A stretch of 64,000 nucleotides of DNA from Macrophomina tecta (lineage: Eukaryota; Ascomycota; Dothideomycetes; Botryosphaeriales; Botryosphaeriaceae). Below are positions 1 to 11,838 of the stretch, piece by piece (the stretch's first letter is position 1; each line of letters starts with the position of its first letter). The notes below the pieces were generated by a model. That model did no database searches and was not told the origin of the DNA. It worked only from the letters and a program-made list of their open reading frames with translations. A program made the translations under genes and the position numbers. The stretch covers positions 1,116,001-1,180,000 of the forward strand of contig JAKSGN010000022.1 of the NCBI GenBank assembly GCA_024180945.1, written 5' to 3'.

Positions 1-257
1 TTCCTTTAAGCCCAGCGTGCACAAGTTCATCTAGTAACCACATCTCTCACACGGAAAACACTGGATGTTCCTGGCACGACTATGATGGCTCACGACAAAT
101 TAAATACATCAGCATCATGTGGAACGTTTCGTCCATCCCTTGAAGCGTGTCCTCGAACCGATTGTCAGACAGAACTTCCACCAAGATGGAATGGTGACCT
201 CGAACAGCCGAAAGGCTAGCACTCGGTCACCTATACCCTGCTTCTTCTCCTTCTCCT

Positions 258-325
258 TCTTATTCTTATTCTTATTCTTATTCTTATTCTTATTCTTCTT
301 CCCTTCCTCCTCCTCCTCCTCCTCT
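258..325. repeat. microsatellite tract
   Basis: A pyrimidine-rich simple repeat made of about six copies of TTATTC followed by a TCC-repeat block. It lies downstream of the 3' end of the DUF3433 gene. It opens a lysine/glutamate-rich or phenylalanine-rich frame on either strand, but no gene is claimed. The rest of positions 1-429 shows nothing else. Confidence 0.85.
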
Positions 326-429
326 CTAACAATATACGGAATGAATAGAATGGTTTGTTCTCTGCGCTTCACAGAGATTATTTAGTCGGAGGGGTATTTA
401 GTCTGCAATTAATATGTTCATTTAACTGG

Positions 430-2145
430 CTACTGCTTACTTCGCGTGCTAGCAGCAGCTGTACCTTTATATTTCGGGGGTTCCACTTTGATGACCGGCC
501 GACGTCCTTTTAATGTAGTAGAACACTTCGCATCCCCAAGATCCCATCGCTGGTTGCTCAAGTCAATTAGCTTCCCGTCATATGCATCAAACTTACATAC
601 TTCGCCGGCAATATCAAGAACGTTGCTTTCGTAAAGTAGACCTGCGTACGAGAAAAGGCCCGACGGCTCCTCGCCCAGTATGGAGCCATTGCGCTTTGTG
701 TGCAACCACAGCCAGACGGCGTCGGCAGCACACGAGGCGAGAACGACGACCAGAACAGCAGCAACCCACCCGACAACGACCAGGCGGGTGACGCTCTGCG
801 TTGCCCGCCCACCCACTGTAGCCGACGAGCCGTCCCCCTCAAACGAATAGGTGGCCACTGCGGTCGAATACACGGCGTTAAACATGATGCGAATGGCATC
901 GCTCAGGTTCTCTGCGTCCAGATACCGGACCCGGTCGGCAGAATGCTTTTCGGAGTACTCGAGCACCAGCCGCCCGAAGCTCGTCGTCGACCATTCGACC
1001 CCGGGCGTGAAGTCCGTCGGGCCCAGGATGCCGGGCTCGATGACGCGCCAGAAGCCGGGGCGCGTCGCGTCGGCCGGCGAGCCGGACGGCGAGAAGGAGA
1101 CGATGTCGGGGGCGCCCGTTGGCTGCGCGTAGCTGACTTCCAGGGAGCCGGGCACGGCGCGGTAGCCGGTGGCGCAGGAGATGAAGCTGACGTTGGCGAG
1201 CAGCTGGGGCTCGGCGTCGGACCAGGAGCCGATGGTGAAGAGGAGGCGGCTGTAGAGCCCGCGCGCGGAGCAGTCGATTTTCGAGGTCGTCTTGAAGTAT
1301 GTCTGCTGCAGCGAGGCGACGGTGAAGTCCTGCGACACATCGCAGCCGCGGTCCGTGGCCGTTAGGCGCACATGGCCAGACGAGCGGTCGCTGGCAGCAC
1401 TGTCGAGCTGGATGGAATAGTCGCTTAAAGTCTGGCAATCGAGGTATGCGGCGTATGCTGTCGTGTCGACGGTCACGTTGGGGCCGCCACGCGCGTTGTT
1501 CGACGTGGCCGCGACGGAGAAGGGTGGAAATGCGAATTCCACGTTCGTCCACGGAAGCGGGTTTCCATTGTAGATGCGGATGGCGGCGACTTGGTCGAAT
1601 ATAGTTTCCCAGCGCATAGAAGAATTGAGGTTGTTGTCATGGAAGGGCTGGGAGAATAAGACGGAGATGTCCGAGGTGTAGGACGTTGGCTGTGCGACGA
1701 ACAGGTGGGACGCCAAGGGAGTCACCACCAGTGACAGGACGATGCACAGGAAAATGGCTATCCCGATTGGGAAATGGCGATTTTTCCACGCTGCTATGCA
1801 CCTGAGAGGGGCAAACTTCGTGCGGTAATCCAGGAGGATAGATCGCTTGGCTGACGTGCCTGTGGGCTTCTGGAGCTCGACGAAAGGCTCGCGGTCCACC
1901 GCGGCCGCGGTGATAACATCCCAGAATATAGCGAGGAGGCGGAGGAGGAGCGTGGGGAGAGTGGTCCAGAGCAGCTGGATTTCGAGAGACGAGCTGAATA
2001 TGGATAGCGTGTCGTCGGAAACAGTCGTGAACCCGGCATTTCTGGCCGATACCACGGCGAGACAGATGATGACCACAGCGGCGCATATATCAGCGAAGAG
2101 GAAGGCAGCAAAAGCAGCAGGGCGGAGAGCCCAGGAAATCCACAT
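430..2145 (-). CDS. DUF3433 membrane protein, half-length
   Basis: Single exon, 571 aa. It resembles fungal DUF3433 proteins of unknown function: an N-terminal membrane segment (about residues 12-33), a second (58-78) followed by a proline-containing linker ending in an LLDYRTKF-like segment, a third (about 125-150), then a long lumenal or extracellular region with several N-x-S/T sites, and a last membrane segment near residues 455-482. Family members are usually about twice this length with the unit duplicated; here only one unit is present. The ATG used sits just before the first membrane helix, so a short upstream exon could be missing. The C-terminus after the last helix is short and basic. 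Membrane location is inferred from hydrophobicity. Confidence 0.75.
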   Translation of the reverse strand: MWISWALRPAAFAAFLFADICAAVVIICLAVVSARNAGFTTVSDDTLSIFSSSLEIQLLWTTLPTLLLRLLAIFWDVITAAAVDREPFVELQKPTGTSAKRSILLDYRTKFAPLRCIAAWKNRHFPIGIAIFLCIVLSLVVTPLASHLFVAQPTSYTSDISVLFSQPFHDNNLNSSMRWETIFDQVAAIRIYNGNPLPWTNVEFAFPPFSVAATSNNARGGPNVTVDTTAYAAYLDCQTLSDYSIQLDSAASDRSSGHVRLTATDRGCDVSQDFTVASLQQTYFKTTSKIDCSARGLYSRLLFTIGSWSDAEPQLLANVSFISCATGYRAVPGSLEVSYAQPTGAPDIVSFSPSGSPADATRPGFWRVIEPGILGPTDFTPGVEWSTTSFGRLVLEYSEKHSADRVRYLDAENLSDAIRIMFNAVYSTAVATYSFEGDGSSATVGGRATQSVTRLVVVGWVAAVLVVVLASCAADAVWLWLHTKRNGSILGEEPSGLFSYAGLLYESNVLDIAGEVCKFDAYDGKLIDLSNQRWDLGDAKCSTTLKGRRPVIKVEPPKYKGTAAASTRSKQ

Positions 2146-2643
2146 GTTGCAGTTGCTTGTTCTGCGGCCACCGAGCGCCAGTTCTTCGGCGCGTTCTCAG
2201 CTTTTCAATGCGCTGCCTGCGTCCGCTAAGACCATCCGCAGGATTTCAGCTGAAGCATTTAGCTTCACTCGTAGCGGCTTCTTCCGTCTCACGCTCCGCC
2301 ACAACCTTTCGGTGGTTGGTTCGCGCAGCTAAGCAATAGCGAGGCATTCAACTAGGGCGATCTTTGCTTTGGGCAAGGCTTTCCGCCAATCCTTGACAAC
2401 CACTCCGCTTTCAGCAGCCGCAATAGCGTGCATCCAAGATACGCTTGCGGTTACGGCTACCAGAGCTGGCTAATCTTTAAGCCTTCCATATGCCATCGTT
2501 TAGGGCTGGGCGTCCCAAACCTTGGTAAGCTAAGATCCATCCTTCAGCTGGCATGTGACTAGGTATAATAAAACCTAGGAGCCTACTGAGCTGCACAGCG
2601 CCATCGTCCCCGACGACGTCCTTCAACACACACCACGTTGACG
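2146..2643. other. intergenic, shared upstream region
   Basis: Region between the divergent starts of the DUF3433 gene and the Cys-rich surface-protein gene. No further reading frame or RNA gene is seen. It presumably holds both promoters. Confidence 0.5.
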
Positions 2644-3619
2644 ATGATTTGGCTCTCAGGCCTCCTTCTCCTGCTTGGAATCTTTTGCTTGATCTCGACT
2701 GCACAGGTTCCAATTCCTACCGACTTGTCGTGCATCGGATCAGCATCGGCAACGTTTCCAGCATGCGACAAGGCGAATAATCGCTTCTCGGAATGTGGAA
2801 CCATCACTGACCAAGCTAAGCTTGTCAACTGCGTGTGCCAGCAGGATCTCTTCACCGACTGGATACTGTAATACCAAGCATCCTGCAAGGCGTGTGCGCA
2901 CAAGCTAACTACCGCGCGATGTCGCTTCTTCGCAGCTGTGAAGGTGAAGTCCAGCAGTGCATGCTATCCAACACCTTCGACAGCTCTTTCGAAGAGGTCA
3001 TCGACGAATGGCACGCCAAATGCGACGCCAAGATGGCCAGCCCGGTCACAACCCCGCCGCTACCTCCCCTCTCGACTTCCATCGAAGCCGGCGTTGGTTT
3101 GGGCGTGTGCTCGTCCATTATCGAGAGCTGCAACAGCTGGCAACGCGATGCTTCTGCTTGCAAGAGCTCGTACACTTCCTCTGCCGATATCCTCAGCTGC
3201 CAGTGCGCTCCGTCATTGGTTTCTCTTGCCTCTGTGTGCGAGTATGACGGAAACGTCTCGTGCATCCTAACGACTGCCGCCACTACAAACCTGTGGGAAT
3301 ATCGCAACTGCCCGTCCGCTAGAGATGCGATGACGGTGAGTGCAACATTGTTCTTAGTGCTACTGCTGATGGTAGATGGCCCCGCTCTAACGTTGAACAG
3401 GCCGGTGTGAGTAGCACTAGCACGTCGAGAGTGAGCACGACTGGGGCATCAGCCGACAATACGGCTACTCAACAGCCAACTTTCGTTTTACCGTCGAGTA
3501 CAGGAACGGCTACAGCTACTTCAGGCTCAGATGGCGCGTTTGATTGGAGGAGGTTGAGGATAGGACTACTTGTGCACTGCACTCTTTTAGTATTAAGCAT
3601 TATGTACTACGTGGACTAG
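2644..3619 (+). CDS. Cys-rich secreted protein with hydrophobic C-terminus
   Basis: Three exons (2644-2867, 2936-3335, 3401-3619) give 280 aa. The introns are 68 and 65 nt, with GTAATA and GTGAGT donors and GCTAAC/CTCTAAC branch sites, and phase is kept throughout. A signal peptide is evident (MIWLSGLLLLLGIFCLISTA). About a dozen cysteines follow in spaced pairs (CVCQQD, CSS, CQCAPS), then a Ser/Thr-rich stretch and a hydrophobic C-terminal segment ending VLSIMYYVD. This is the layout of a cell-wall or GPI-anchored surface protein. It resembles a fungal family I recognise only as hypothetical and does not show a clear CFEM pattern. The ATG at 2644 is chosen because the frame upstream offers only TTG. 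Confidence 0.75.
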
Positions 3620-4248
3620 CAAAGCAGTGGCCCATTTCGGTATTGGAATAAACATTGGGATAGATAAACAGTTATCCGAGTAAGATCCGAGCCGAAGGCC
3701 AAATATATACCAATCTATCCGATTTTAACCAAATCCACCCGGCTACAGGGGATTAAAAGGCAAATACAGGCCGGGTGCGTCCTTCTAAGGAGCCGTTGCG
3801 TAGGGATTCTTAAAACGTACTTCTTGGTCAGGTGAGCTGTACTATAAGTGTTACGGTGCAGCCTCTACAGTCAGGCAAGTTGAGGGATGAGGCCAGCTAG
3901 AATACGAGGGCTAGCAACAAAGGGCGTCCGTGATACAAAGGTCCCGCTCAGGTACCCTGCGACTCTGACGCTTGGTAAAAGAGGCCCGTCGTTACGCTTA
4001 GCTATATTACTCGCTCGGCTGATTCTTAAATATGCCCTTACACCTACTGAAGTTAGACCCTAATGAATTACCACCCCTCTTTGGCGTTTGGATCTTTAGA
4101 GGCAGAGGCCCGCCGCTAAAACTTTCTGCTGCTGTCGGTCTTATATAAGCCTCTACTGGAAGACCAATGCGGAGGCTCCGCCCGGGAGTTCAGGTGGATC
4201 CACCCTCAATAAATATTAGGAATGGACGTCTGTTTGCATTATTCTGAC
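3620..4248. other. intergenic
   Basis: Region between two convergent genes. Many short stop-interrupted frames; no gene, tRNA or clear repeat recognised. Confidence 0.5.
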
Positions 4249-5904
4249 CTATCGCATGATGGATAGTCTCCTATACCATTTCTTTGCCCCAACATCTCTT
4301 TGCGCTCTCTCCTTAGCTAGCCGCCTCTCATCACCCTTTTTCATGATCTTCCGTGCCCAATCCTCTGCTCTTTTGTCCAAATCCTCCTTACTGAGTAGGC
4401 CTTTCCCACCATCAGGGGCTGTTTCATTTTCATTGTCGCAGTTCTCCCGTCGCACCGTGTCAGCCCCGCGTTCTAAGACCCCTACCTGAGAGCTCAAACT
4501 TTCCGATTTCCTCAACAGCCACTCCCGGTAAGCAATTCCATCTCGCCAGTGAGGCGGGAGATGCGAATAGCCAACCCAAGCACCCAGTAAAGCGCCCGCA
4601 ACACAAGCATTTGTGTCAGCATCTCCGCCGTACATGACCAGCCTCGTAACCAAGGATTCAAAGAGCCCCCCGCCGTCAGGTACGATTCTTCCGTGGCGCA
4701 TTGCTAGCCGCAAAAGAAGAATTGCAGCCCCAAGACATTTATAGACGTACCCCATCTTTTGCGCGTCATCTAGTTGAAGCTCCTCCAGCGTTCGCGCATA
4801 AACATGCTTCCGATACTCTTCGTAACCCAGATGGGAGTGGTCGTCGTCCTCTTCAACATCCGGAGCGACCAGCGACTCCGGACACTCTTCTTGTCTTATT
4901 CCCTTTTCCGGACAACGGAATTCTGCTTGAGCACCGACCCACTGAAATGCTGCCTCTATCAGCCGGTCTATATCTTCTTCGCACATCACCTCTCCCCTCA
5001 GCATTCCGCGTACGAGCGCAGTAACCAGACAGCAACTAACCACACACCTCGGATCTACATGCGTGGTCCTCGATATTTGCGCCGCAACCCGGAACGTCTG
5101 TTCCAAAGGGTTAAGGAGACATATAACACCAAGTGGGTGTGTGCGCATTAACGAGCCGTTAGCCGCTGCGTCGCGATTGCTCTGGAGCCACAGTTGTAGA
5201 GCGACGGCTTCGGGGGAGGCGAGATACGCTTCGTCCAGCACCACCTTGCCCGTTGTGCGGCCGATGCCTAGGGGAAGGCGTTCAAGGCATCGAAGGCCTT
5301 GCGTGCACCAGATTTGCAGCCGAGCGGCGAAGTCAGAGGGGCAGATGCGGCCCTCGTTGTGGAGATACGAGAGGATCAGGACAAGGGCTTGATCAGTATC
5401 ATCCGTCCAGTCGGCCTGGAACATGACTTAGAATGGCGGCGGCGGGGGGGACGCAGAACTTCCATACAGGCTCGAATTTATCTTGCGGTCTTGTCAGGAT
5501 ATGAGATATCACACGAAACAACGATTGGAAGCTATGTCAATCTATCGCTTGGGAGCCTGAAAAAAAATTTTTTTTTTCGCAAAAGTGGTGCTGAAATAGA
5601 GCCGCGACTAAAGGTAAAGGGAATCAAGAAAACGCTCTGAACATACCTCGATGGCGATCCGGTCTAAAGGGCGTTCTCGGCTCTATAAGGGAGAACCTAC
5701 CCTCCGGATACGAACTCTGGGCTACGGTTCGTGGCATGAATTCTTCTCAGACTAAGTATGAAATATCGTTTATTATGCCTAAGGAAAACACAACGCACCA
5801 GTGAAAAGCCCTATAGCATCGCCCAAAGCAGCTCCAATGATAGTTCCCAGGACTTTGTCGTGTGCTGTGAGGCGGACAAAGGGATGTCGGCCTAAGAAAT
5901 CCAT
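4249..5904 (-). CDS. ADP-ribosylglycohydrolase family protein
   Basis: Three exons (5904-5799, 5742-5647, 5426-4249), 459 aa; the phase sum is exact. Exon 1 carries the family's N-terminal motif (VLGTIIGAALGDAIGLFT), exon 2 the EFM...YPEGRFSLIEP block, and exon 3 the metal-binding WTDDTDQ motif, ANGSLMRTHPLG and the second metal site GGDADTNACVAGALLGAW. All metal-ligand motifs of the ADP-ribosylglycohydrolase (ARH/DraG-like) fold are therefore present, so hydrolysis of ADP-ribose from proteins or small molecules is plausible. Substrate is unknown. Intron 1 is 56 nt; intron 2 is 220 nt and contains an A/T homopolymer. Reading only the last exon would give a protein lacking the first motif. The basic C-terminus (about 40 residues) is outside the fold. 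It is divergent from the GDSL gene. Confidence 0.88.
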
Positions 5905-6763
5905 TACGCGGCGGGTTGGGAGCTGAGAACTTCGTTAGACGCAGGAAGGTGTATACTGTTTAGAGACTAGCTTTTGATGGGGATGCTGAATAGCAACTTG
6001 GCGGGATCTCGATTGAAAAAGGGGGGTTAGAGATCTATAGCGGGTTAACTGGGGCTCCTGCTGACTAACACACTAGGCTTTTCTGGGCAAAGGTCTGGTG
6101 ACTCACGGTTTAGGTCTAGTGCGCGTTCGACTCACATGCCACTCCACAGTAACTTAGCTTTAGACCAAGCTCTAGGTCGTCGGTTGCAAGCTTTTCCTTG
6201 GCTTCGGAGGCGCAGCCGAAATGCCTGCGGGGACCACTTCGTATCTTATCAGGCCGACCGCATGGGGCCTACTTGTACCACGGAACAAAGGAACGGAGGC
6301 CAGCGCCCTTGTCCTCCTGACGTTGCATCCCCCAGTGGCCTTATGTTGCCCGGGTTCTTGGGGGAGCAGTGGTCGATGTTTGCTTTTACATATTGTACCG
6401 GGCCCTGAAGGAACAGGTGCCCCAAAGCAGCTAAGCGTAGATTAGCGTTTCTTGTCCCTACGGCCCGCGGAGGCAGACGGGGTGTATGAATCGTCATGAT
6501 CATTATTAATTTTCGCCGAACGTATGCCCACGTCATAACTTACTCCTTAACACTATTCTGCCCTGTCCTATTGGCTATAGTCCAGCACATCCTGCCAGAC
6601 CATGTTTACTCCCGAGGTTCGGTAATGAGAGCAACATGTCGCTCTTTCACCCGCTCTTCTCCGCGCGATTTAAAGTTAAGCGCATGTATATATGTCCTCT
6701 CCGCCAACTTCCTAGTCTTAAATCACTTTTCTAAATTGTTCCCGTTCCACATCCGCCCCCAAT
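5905..6763. other. divergent intergenic region
   Basis: 859 nt between the ADP-ribosylglycohydrolase and the GDSL esterase, which start in opposite directions. No gene is recognised. Short frames on both strands do not resemble any family. Confidence 0.5.
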
Positions 6764-7969
6764 ATGCAACCAACGTGTGGCCTTGGCTGTCTTGCTATCC
6801 TCCTCCAACTAGCAAGTCACTCGGTCTTGGCGCTGACCGGCAAGGACAATCCATGTGCCGCCAGTTACTCTGCCATTGTAGCATTCGGTGATTCTCTTTC
6901 TGACGCAGGTGAGTACCTAAGATGTGTCCCGTGCTTCGGGAGTAGAGTTACTGAGCTTTTGCCGCAGGCAATGGGTCTTGGAAAATTTCCAATGCAACTT
7001 GGCCCGCGAATCCCAACTAGTAAGACAGACCTGTGTTAGCGTGCATATGTCCCGTTTACGCACAATAAGGTGCAACACGACTTATAAGAGGTAATAGTTA
7101 CGGTGGACGATTCTCGAATGGCCTCGTGTGGATCGAATATGTGGCAGCCAACCTTTCCACACCCCTGTACAACTACGCGGTAGGAGGAGGTATGCAGTCC
7201 CACAAATACAGGCGGGGCTTGAGAAAGTTAACATAGAGCCTTCTAGCAACAACCTCGAACAGTCTAGTGCAAGGCTATACTGGACCAGACTCATCCATCC
7301 CGGTGCCGTCTATACAAGATCAAGTTTCAAACTTTCTCAAGCATTCATCCAGCGATATTCCCGACGCCAGCCCCCTTTTCGTCCTTTTCGGCGGCGCAAA
7401 CGACGTCCTCTTCAATCCAAATGTGACTGCGGCTCAGAGTTACCAAGAAATCATGGCCAGCCGGTCTGCTCTCTTGGCCCACTTTCCAAATGCAACATTC
7501 ATGGTCCTTGACTACCCAGATCTCAGCCGCATTCCGTACGCATATTACATAACACGGCTCGACAAACACATAATTCGCGCATTCAGCCAGGGCCTCACCA
7601 AACTCTACGCAGATCTTTCATCCGATTGTAGGACCGCCGGCTCGTCTCGATTGATATTCGTGAACTTGCCGCAAATATTCAACCAATGGGAGTATTATGC
7701 AGAGCCACGAGACTATGGTTTCGATGCCTTGGGTGCATACGGTAGCTGCTTGGTTGGCGTTTATAAAGAGACTGAGACGGTGTCGCTATGTTCTGACCCA
7801 AGCTCAAAGGTGTTCTGGGATGAATACCAGTAAGTACCTGTCGAGATGAATAATTTCGTGCTCACGACTGACTATTTCATGGCATGTTAGCCCAACAACT
7901 CGTGCCCACTCATTCATTGCGGAGAAAGTACTCGATGCTCTCGGAAGCTCTGGGAGATGCAGGATGTAG
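6764..7969 (+). CDS. secreted GDSL (SGNH) esterase/lipase
   Basis: Five exons (6764-6908, 6968-7019, 7098-7189, 7247-7829, 7891-7969) give 316 aa, with introns of 59, 78, 57 and 61 nt and phase kept. A signal peptide is present (cleavage likely after SHSVLA). The SGNH blocks are in order: FGDSLSDAGN with the catalytic Ser (block I, split by intron 1), GGRFSNG, FGGAND (block III) and HPTTRAH with the catalytic Asp/His region (block V, split by intron 4). It is therefore probably an active extracellular ester hydrolase, acting on lipid or acetylated polysaccharide; substrate cannot be told. Length fits small fungal GDSL esterases. It ends shortly after block V, as usual. Confidence 0.9.
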
Positions 7970-8976
7970 TACCGTAGCGGACCACTAGCTTAAAGAGTGG
8001 CGCTGTGGAGAATTAAATGCGAGAGTCTCGCAAGCATATTAATTTGAGTGTCAGCAAGTACGCCCATTACTCACTCAGTGATTAATCCCTTCGGCATTAT
8101 GTTTATTCACTTCTCGATTTCCACCTACACCTCGACATTCAGAAAAGAATTCATAAGAGAAAAAAACGACAGAAATCAGCCCACTGCCACACCATATGAT
8201 CGGATTTAAGCTCTGTAACGATCCTTACAGTAGAGGGAGACCATGGCTGATTCCTGGCGAATTATCCGATGAGGCGAAGCGGCAGACTCACGGCAAAATT
8301 GCAGGTTGTTATCCCTGGACGGCAGGTCTAGCCAGGATCGAAGGGGGAGAAAGCCTCAGCCGAGGCAAAGTGAGGCTGTGTCGAGCATGCGAAGGTTTGG
8401 AGGGAATGGACTACTAAACAACGCGGCGAACCGCGGAACAAGGACCGAGTGTCACAGCGGTCTAAACGATCGGAGAGATGGATTTAATGCCTCAGTAAAC
8501 GCCGTGAAAAGCGCAGGGAGGCTCGGTGCCGCAGTGGCACGGTTGCGGCGGCAGGAGAACGAGGCTGGACGGGATCGTTGAAACAGCGAGGGAAGACCGC
8601 CTTTTTACGCTGCGCGGTCGTTATCGAGTGTTGGCATCGACAGAGGAGGGCCAATCGAACGCGCCTTCCCACGAAGGGTACCCTTAACTTCCCGATGCGG
8701 GCAGGCCGTCTACACAATAACTTTGGTATAAAGATTGGCTTCCAGAGGTTAGCTTTGATTGCGAAAGATACGAAAGACGTTTCGGGCTTACAGCTGTTAG
8801 AAAGAGTCTATTTAACAGTCTAGTATATTTACAGATAAGTTGGCATGTTTACAAAGAGGGAGGCCGTAAGGGCTCCTCTTACATCGCTGCCCCTGAACTA
8901 ACTAGCTTAACAAAACAGTGGTGCACTTAGCTAGAGTAGAAGACCCGGCCATAGGAGATACACGACCATCACCAGC
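7970..8976. other. intergenic
   Basis: About 1 kb between the GDSL gene and the first LPxELRN gene. No supported gene or RNA gene; short frames only. Confidence 0.5.
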
Positions 8977-9966
8977 TCACAAACAGATGCACGGTCCACC
9001 TCTACAGCACTTCGCCCTCACGAGCTCCTTCACTTTCGCACGGAACATCTTCTCAGCCTCAGCGTGCCTCCTCACAACTTCCCCATCCGAGAGCACATCA
9101 TCCGACATCCAGTCAGTCAGCACGTCCCACGCAGCTGCATGAGACAGCTTGATCACGCGGTCGACTGCCTCAAGGTGCTCCTCTTCGCTTGCTCCGAAAC
9201 ACCCGCCGTGCTTGCACACCACATCGTGGTAGAAGAACTCGGCCACTGCCTCACCCGAACACTGTCCGTCCGTATCGCCCACGGTGTAGGAATGCAGGCG
9301 AACTCCGTTCTTGCGAAACACTCTGAAGGCCAAGTCCGACGACCGGAGGAGACCGCCGAGCTTGTGTGGGATGGTCACGCGCTTCACCGCCCGGAGACTC
9401 GGTTGAGGCGACAGGCAAAGGTGTAGAAGGCGGCCGACGTCTCGAAGAGCAGATCGTTGCCGTAGAGGCGAGGGCGGCCCTGCTCGAGCGTTTGCCTGTT
9501 GGCAAGGAGCAGGTTCAGAATGAGCGGCCGGTGGGCTGGCATGTCGGCTGCTTCGCAGGCGCGGTGGATGCGGAAGCTAGCGTGCTCCTTCATGTCGTTC
9601 TGGTGACGGTTCAAGTGCGTGTCGAGGGCATCCAGGCCATCAACTCCCGTGCGCTCCTTGAGATCGTGCGAGGAGATGCGGACGGGCTCGTCCGACGTCA
9701 GGGCAAGAGCATAGACGAGGTTCTTGAGTTCGCTGGGCAGATCGGCCCAGCGGAAGAAAGATCGATTGGCGCTCTTTGCAGCCACGTTCGCCTTTTTCTC
9801 CTTCTCGAACTACGTGTAAAGTCATCTCAGAGCGCGTAAAGATCAACATGAAGTTGTGACAGACCTTCCGGCTGGGGTTGGCGAGATGACCTCCGTCTTT
9901 GGCAAAATTCTCTTGCGACAGGCGTAAGTGGGCAAGCTTACGCCTTTTTGACGGTGGTTCCGACAT
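8977..9966 (-). pseudogene. LPxELRNxIY-type (F-box/2EXR-like) gene, frame-broken
   Basis: Exon 1 (9966-9865) encodes a basic N-terminus (MSEPPSKRRK...). A 55-nt intron follows, and exon 2 starts at 9809. The motif FFRWADLPSELKNLVYALAL and then LILNLLLANRQTLEQGRPRLYG match the fungal F-box/2EXR-like pattern. The frame ends in TGA at 9384-9386, while the next frame continues with VKRVTI. That segment aligns with VERIGI and VRDVVV in the two neighbouring paralogs, so one missing base in the GGGCGGTG context is the simplest explanation, not an intron. The second frame runs to a stop at 8977. Function is unknown; F-box members act as SCF adaptors, but no linkage to SCF can be shown here. Confidence 0.65.
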
Positions 9967-10540
9967 GGTGGCTCTTTCCGCTGTAGTGGTAATAGACTGC
10001 GAATGTAATAAACATGGCAGAGTCTGACATTTCTCTCAGCCCATCGATTACCTGTTGGCAGGCTCTGAGTTCCATCCCGTCTGAAGAACTGCGGTCGCGC
10101 TTGCCCATGTCTTCGATGTAGCGGGTAATTGTCAAGGGAGTGGGGGTTTGGTGATCAGATGCAGTGTTGATCGAGAAGTTGGTGGAGACGTTGGACACGA
10201 GGTTGACAGGCTTATAGGGGGGCCTCGTAACTAGGGGCAACCTGAGAAGGCTTTGTTTGCTTACTGTGAAGCCAGACTAACACGCGAGGCCACTGAACGG
10301 GCTATTCTCGCCCCATTGATGTGACTGCATTGTTACTCGTGCTTGCGCGCTCAGATTAACACGACCACCATCTTCGGCCCGCCCCGCCGTTCAACCTCCT
10401 TGGGCTCTCACCTCCACTTGCTCACCAATATCTCGCAACCATACTTTGTTCGTGCTTTCATTATCCCCTCCACAAGCCAACTCTAGCCACTGCACTTCCG
10501 CAAATCTGATAACTTCACCTCGCAACCGAGCGCGCAGCCT
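9967..10540. other. divergent intergenic region
   Basis: 574 nt between two paralogs that start in opposite directions. No gene seen. Confidence 0.5.
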
Positions 10541-11371
10541 ATGAAAAGACGTCACCGTCAAACGAAACCCGCCCGCCTCAAGAACAATGCTTTCAAAGAC
10601 CTCGTAAGCGCCCTTCCCGTGCCTCTACCCACTTCAATAACGTGCACTCAGCTCTTCACCATGTCGCACGCCACCATCCGCTCCATCGCGACGCCAGTGC
10701 CTGCCGACCGCTCCATCTTCCGCTGGGACGATCTCCTGGCGAGATCAGGAACACAATCTACTCCTATGCACTCCTCGCGCACGCGGGCGCCGTCTACATC
10801 TGCGCCGCCAAGGACGAGCGCGGCCGCAGCGTCACCTACCACGCCGCCGCCGCACTGCGGCACCACTGCACGCTCGCCCCGAACCTGCTGCTCGCCAACA
10901 AGCAGACCTGCGCCGAGGACCGCGCGCTGCTCTACCGCGACAAGACAATCCACTTCGAGAGCACGCGCGCGCTGTACTTCTTCCTGCGCCGGGACACGCG
11001 GCCGCTCGTCCGCGACGTCGTGGTCGAGTTCCACAGCAGGTACTTCTACCAGAAGGCGTTCGACGCGCCGGTGGGCGCTGAGAATCTGCGCAGCGGCGAG
11101 ATCAGGGGTCTCGAGCTAGACGAAGTGCGCAGGTTTTCCGCGCGGCCTGGCACTGGCTGGAGTCGTTGGGCACCAGTCGCGGTGGGTTGCGCTTATGGGC
11201 CGTGCCTGGTGAGGGAAAGTGCTGACGTGACTGCGCGTCGCAGGTGAGAGGATGGCAGCTGCGCACCGGCTGCTGAAGTTTGAGTCTAGGAAGAAGAGCG
11301 CGCCGGTTTGGTGGACCAGGAAAGACTCTCAGCAGTGGTTCTCGCAGGAACTTACCGTCCTGGTTCTATGA
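10541..11371 (+). pseudogene. LPxELRNxIY-type paralog 2, frame-broken
   Basis: The N-terminus from ATG 10541 is basic (MKRRHRQTKPARLKNN), like paralog 1. The frame reaches RSIFRWDDL near 10732, and the expected PGEIRNTIYSYAL continues only one base out of frame, implying a single missing base in CTCCTGGCGAG. The body then reads LLLANKQTCAEDRALLYRD and VRDVVVEFHSRYFY, both shared with the neighbours. Around 11135 a second frame change is possible, after which a WHWLESLG...LWAVPG segment and a GERMAAAHRLLKFES segment follow, ending at TGA 11369. A 35-nt candidate intron (11209-11243) is unusually short. At least one lesion makes a full-length product unlikely unless this is sequence error. Confidence 0.6.
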
Positions 11372-11838
11372 TCTAGTTCACCCAGGCTATCTTGCGATGG
11401 GGGGATATGGGTCCGATGGTGAGATTAAATGGCTTGCTAGGCGGATTAGGAGCGCTTCTGGAACGCATTGGTAGTGGAAAACCTCACGTGGAGAATTTGC
11501 CAAATGGCGGCTGAGCCATGGAAGACAATAACGCCTACGCGATGATGAGGTGGCTAGGTGAAGCTTGGAGCAACCACAGCTTCGGTCGGCATATGAGCTT
11601 CTATAGTCACAGCTATTCTAGTAAATGACATCATTTTAGATGGACGAAAGTGCGTTGGTCAAATGTGATCTCGCTTATCCATGTTGTCGAAAGCCACGGA
11701 GGTTGTATGTACACTCCGTGCTCGACTTTCCTTCACAACACATTTCACTTCATCCACCCTTTTAACACCTTTCCCTGTCTCGGAAACAATTAGGGAGTAA
11801 AGACATCGAACACTTCTTTGATCCAGAAGTCATGTCCC
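11372..11838. other. intergenic
   Basis: 467 nt between paralogs 2 and 3, both on the plus strand. Nothing recognised. Confidence 0.5.

Noticed and set aside
9372..9409. 38-nt intron in place of a frameshift in LPxELRN copy 1
   Set aside because: It would be in phase, but it would remove VKRVTI, which aligns with VERIGI and VRDVVV in the paralogs, so the segment is coding.
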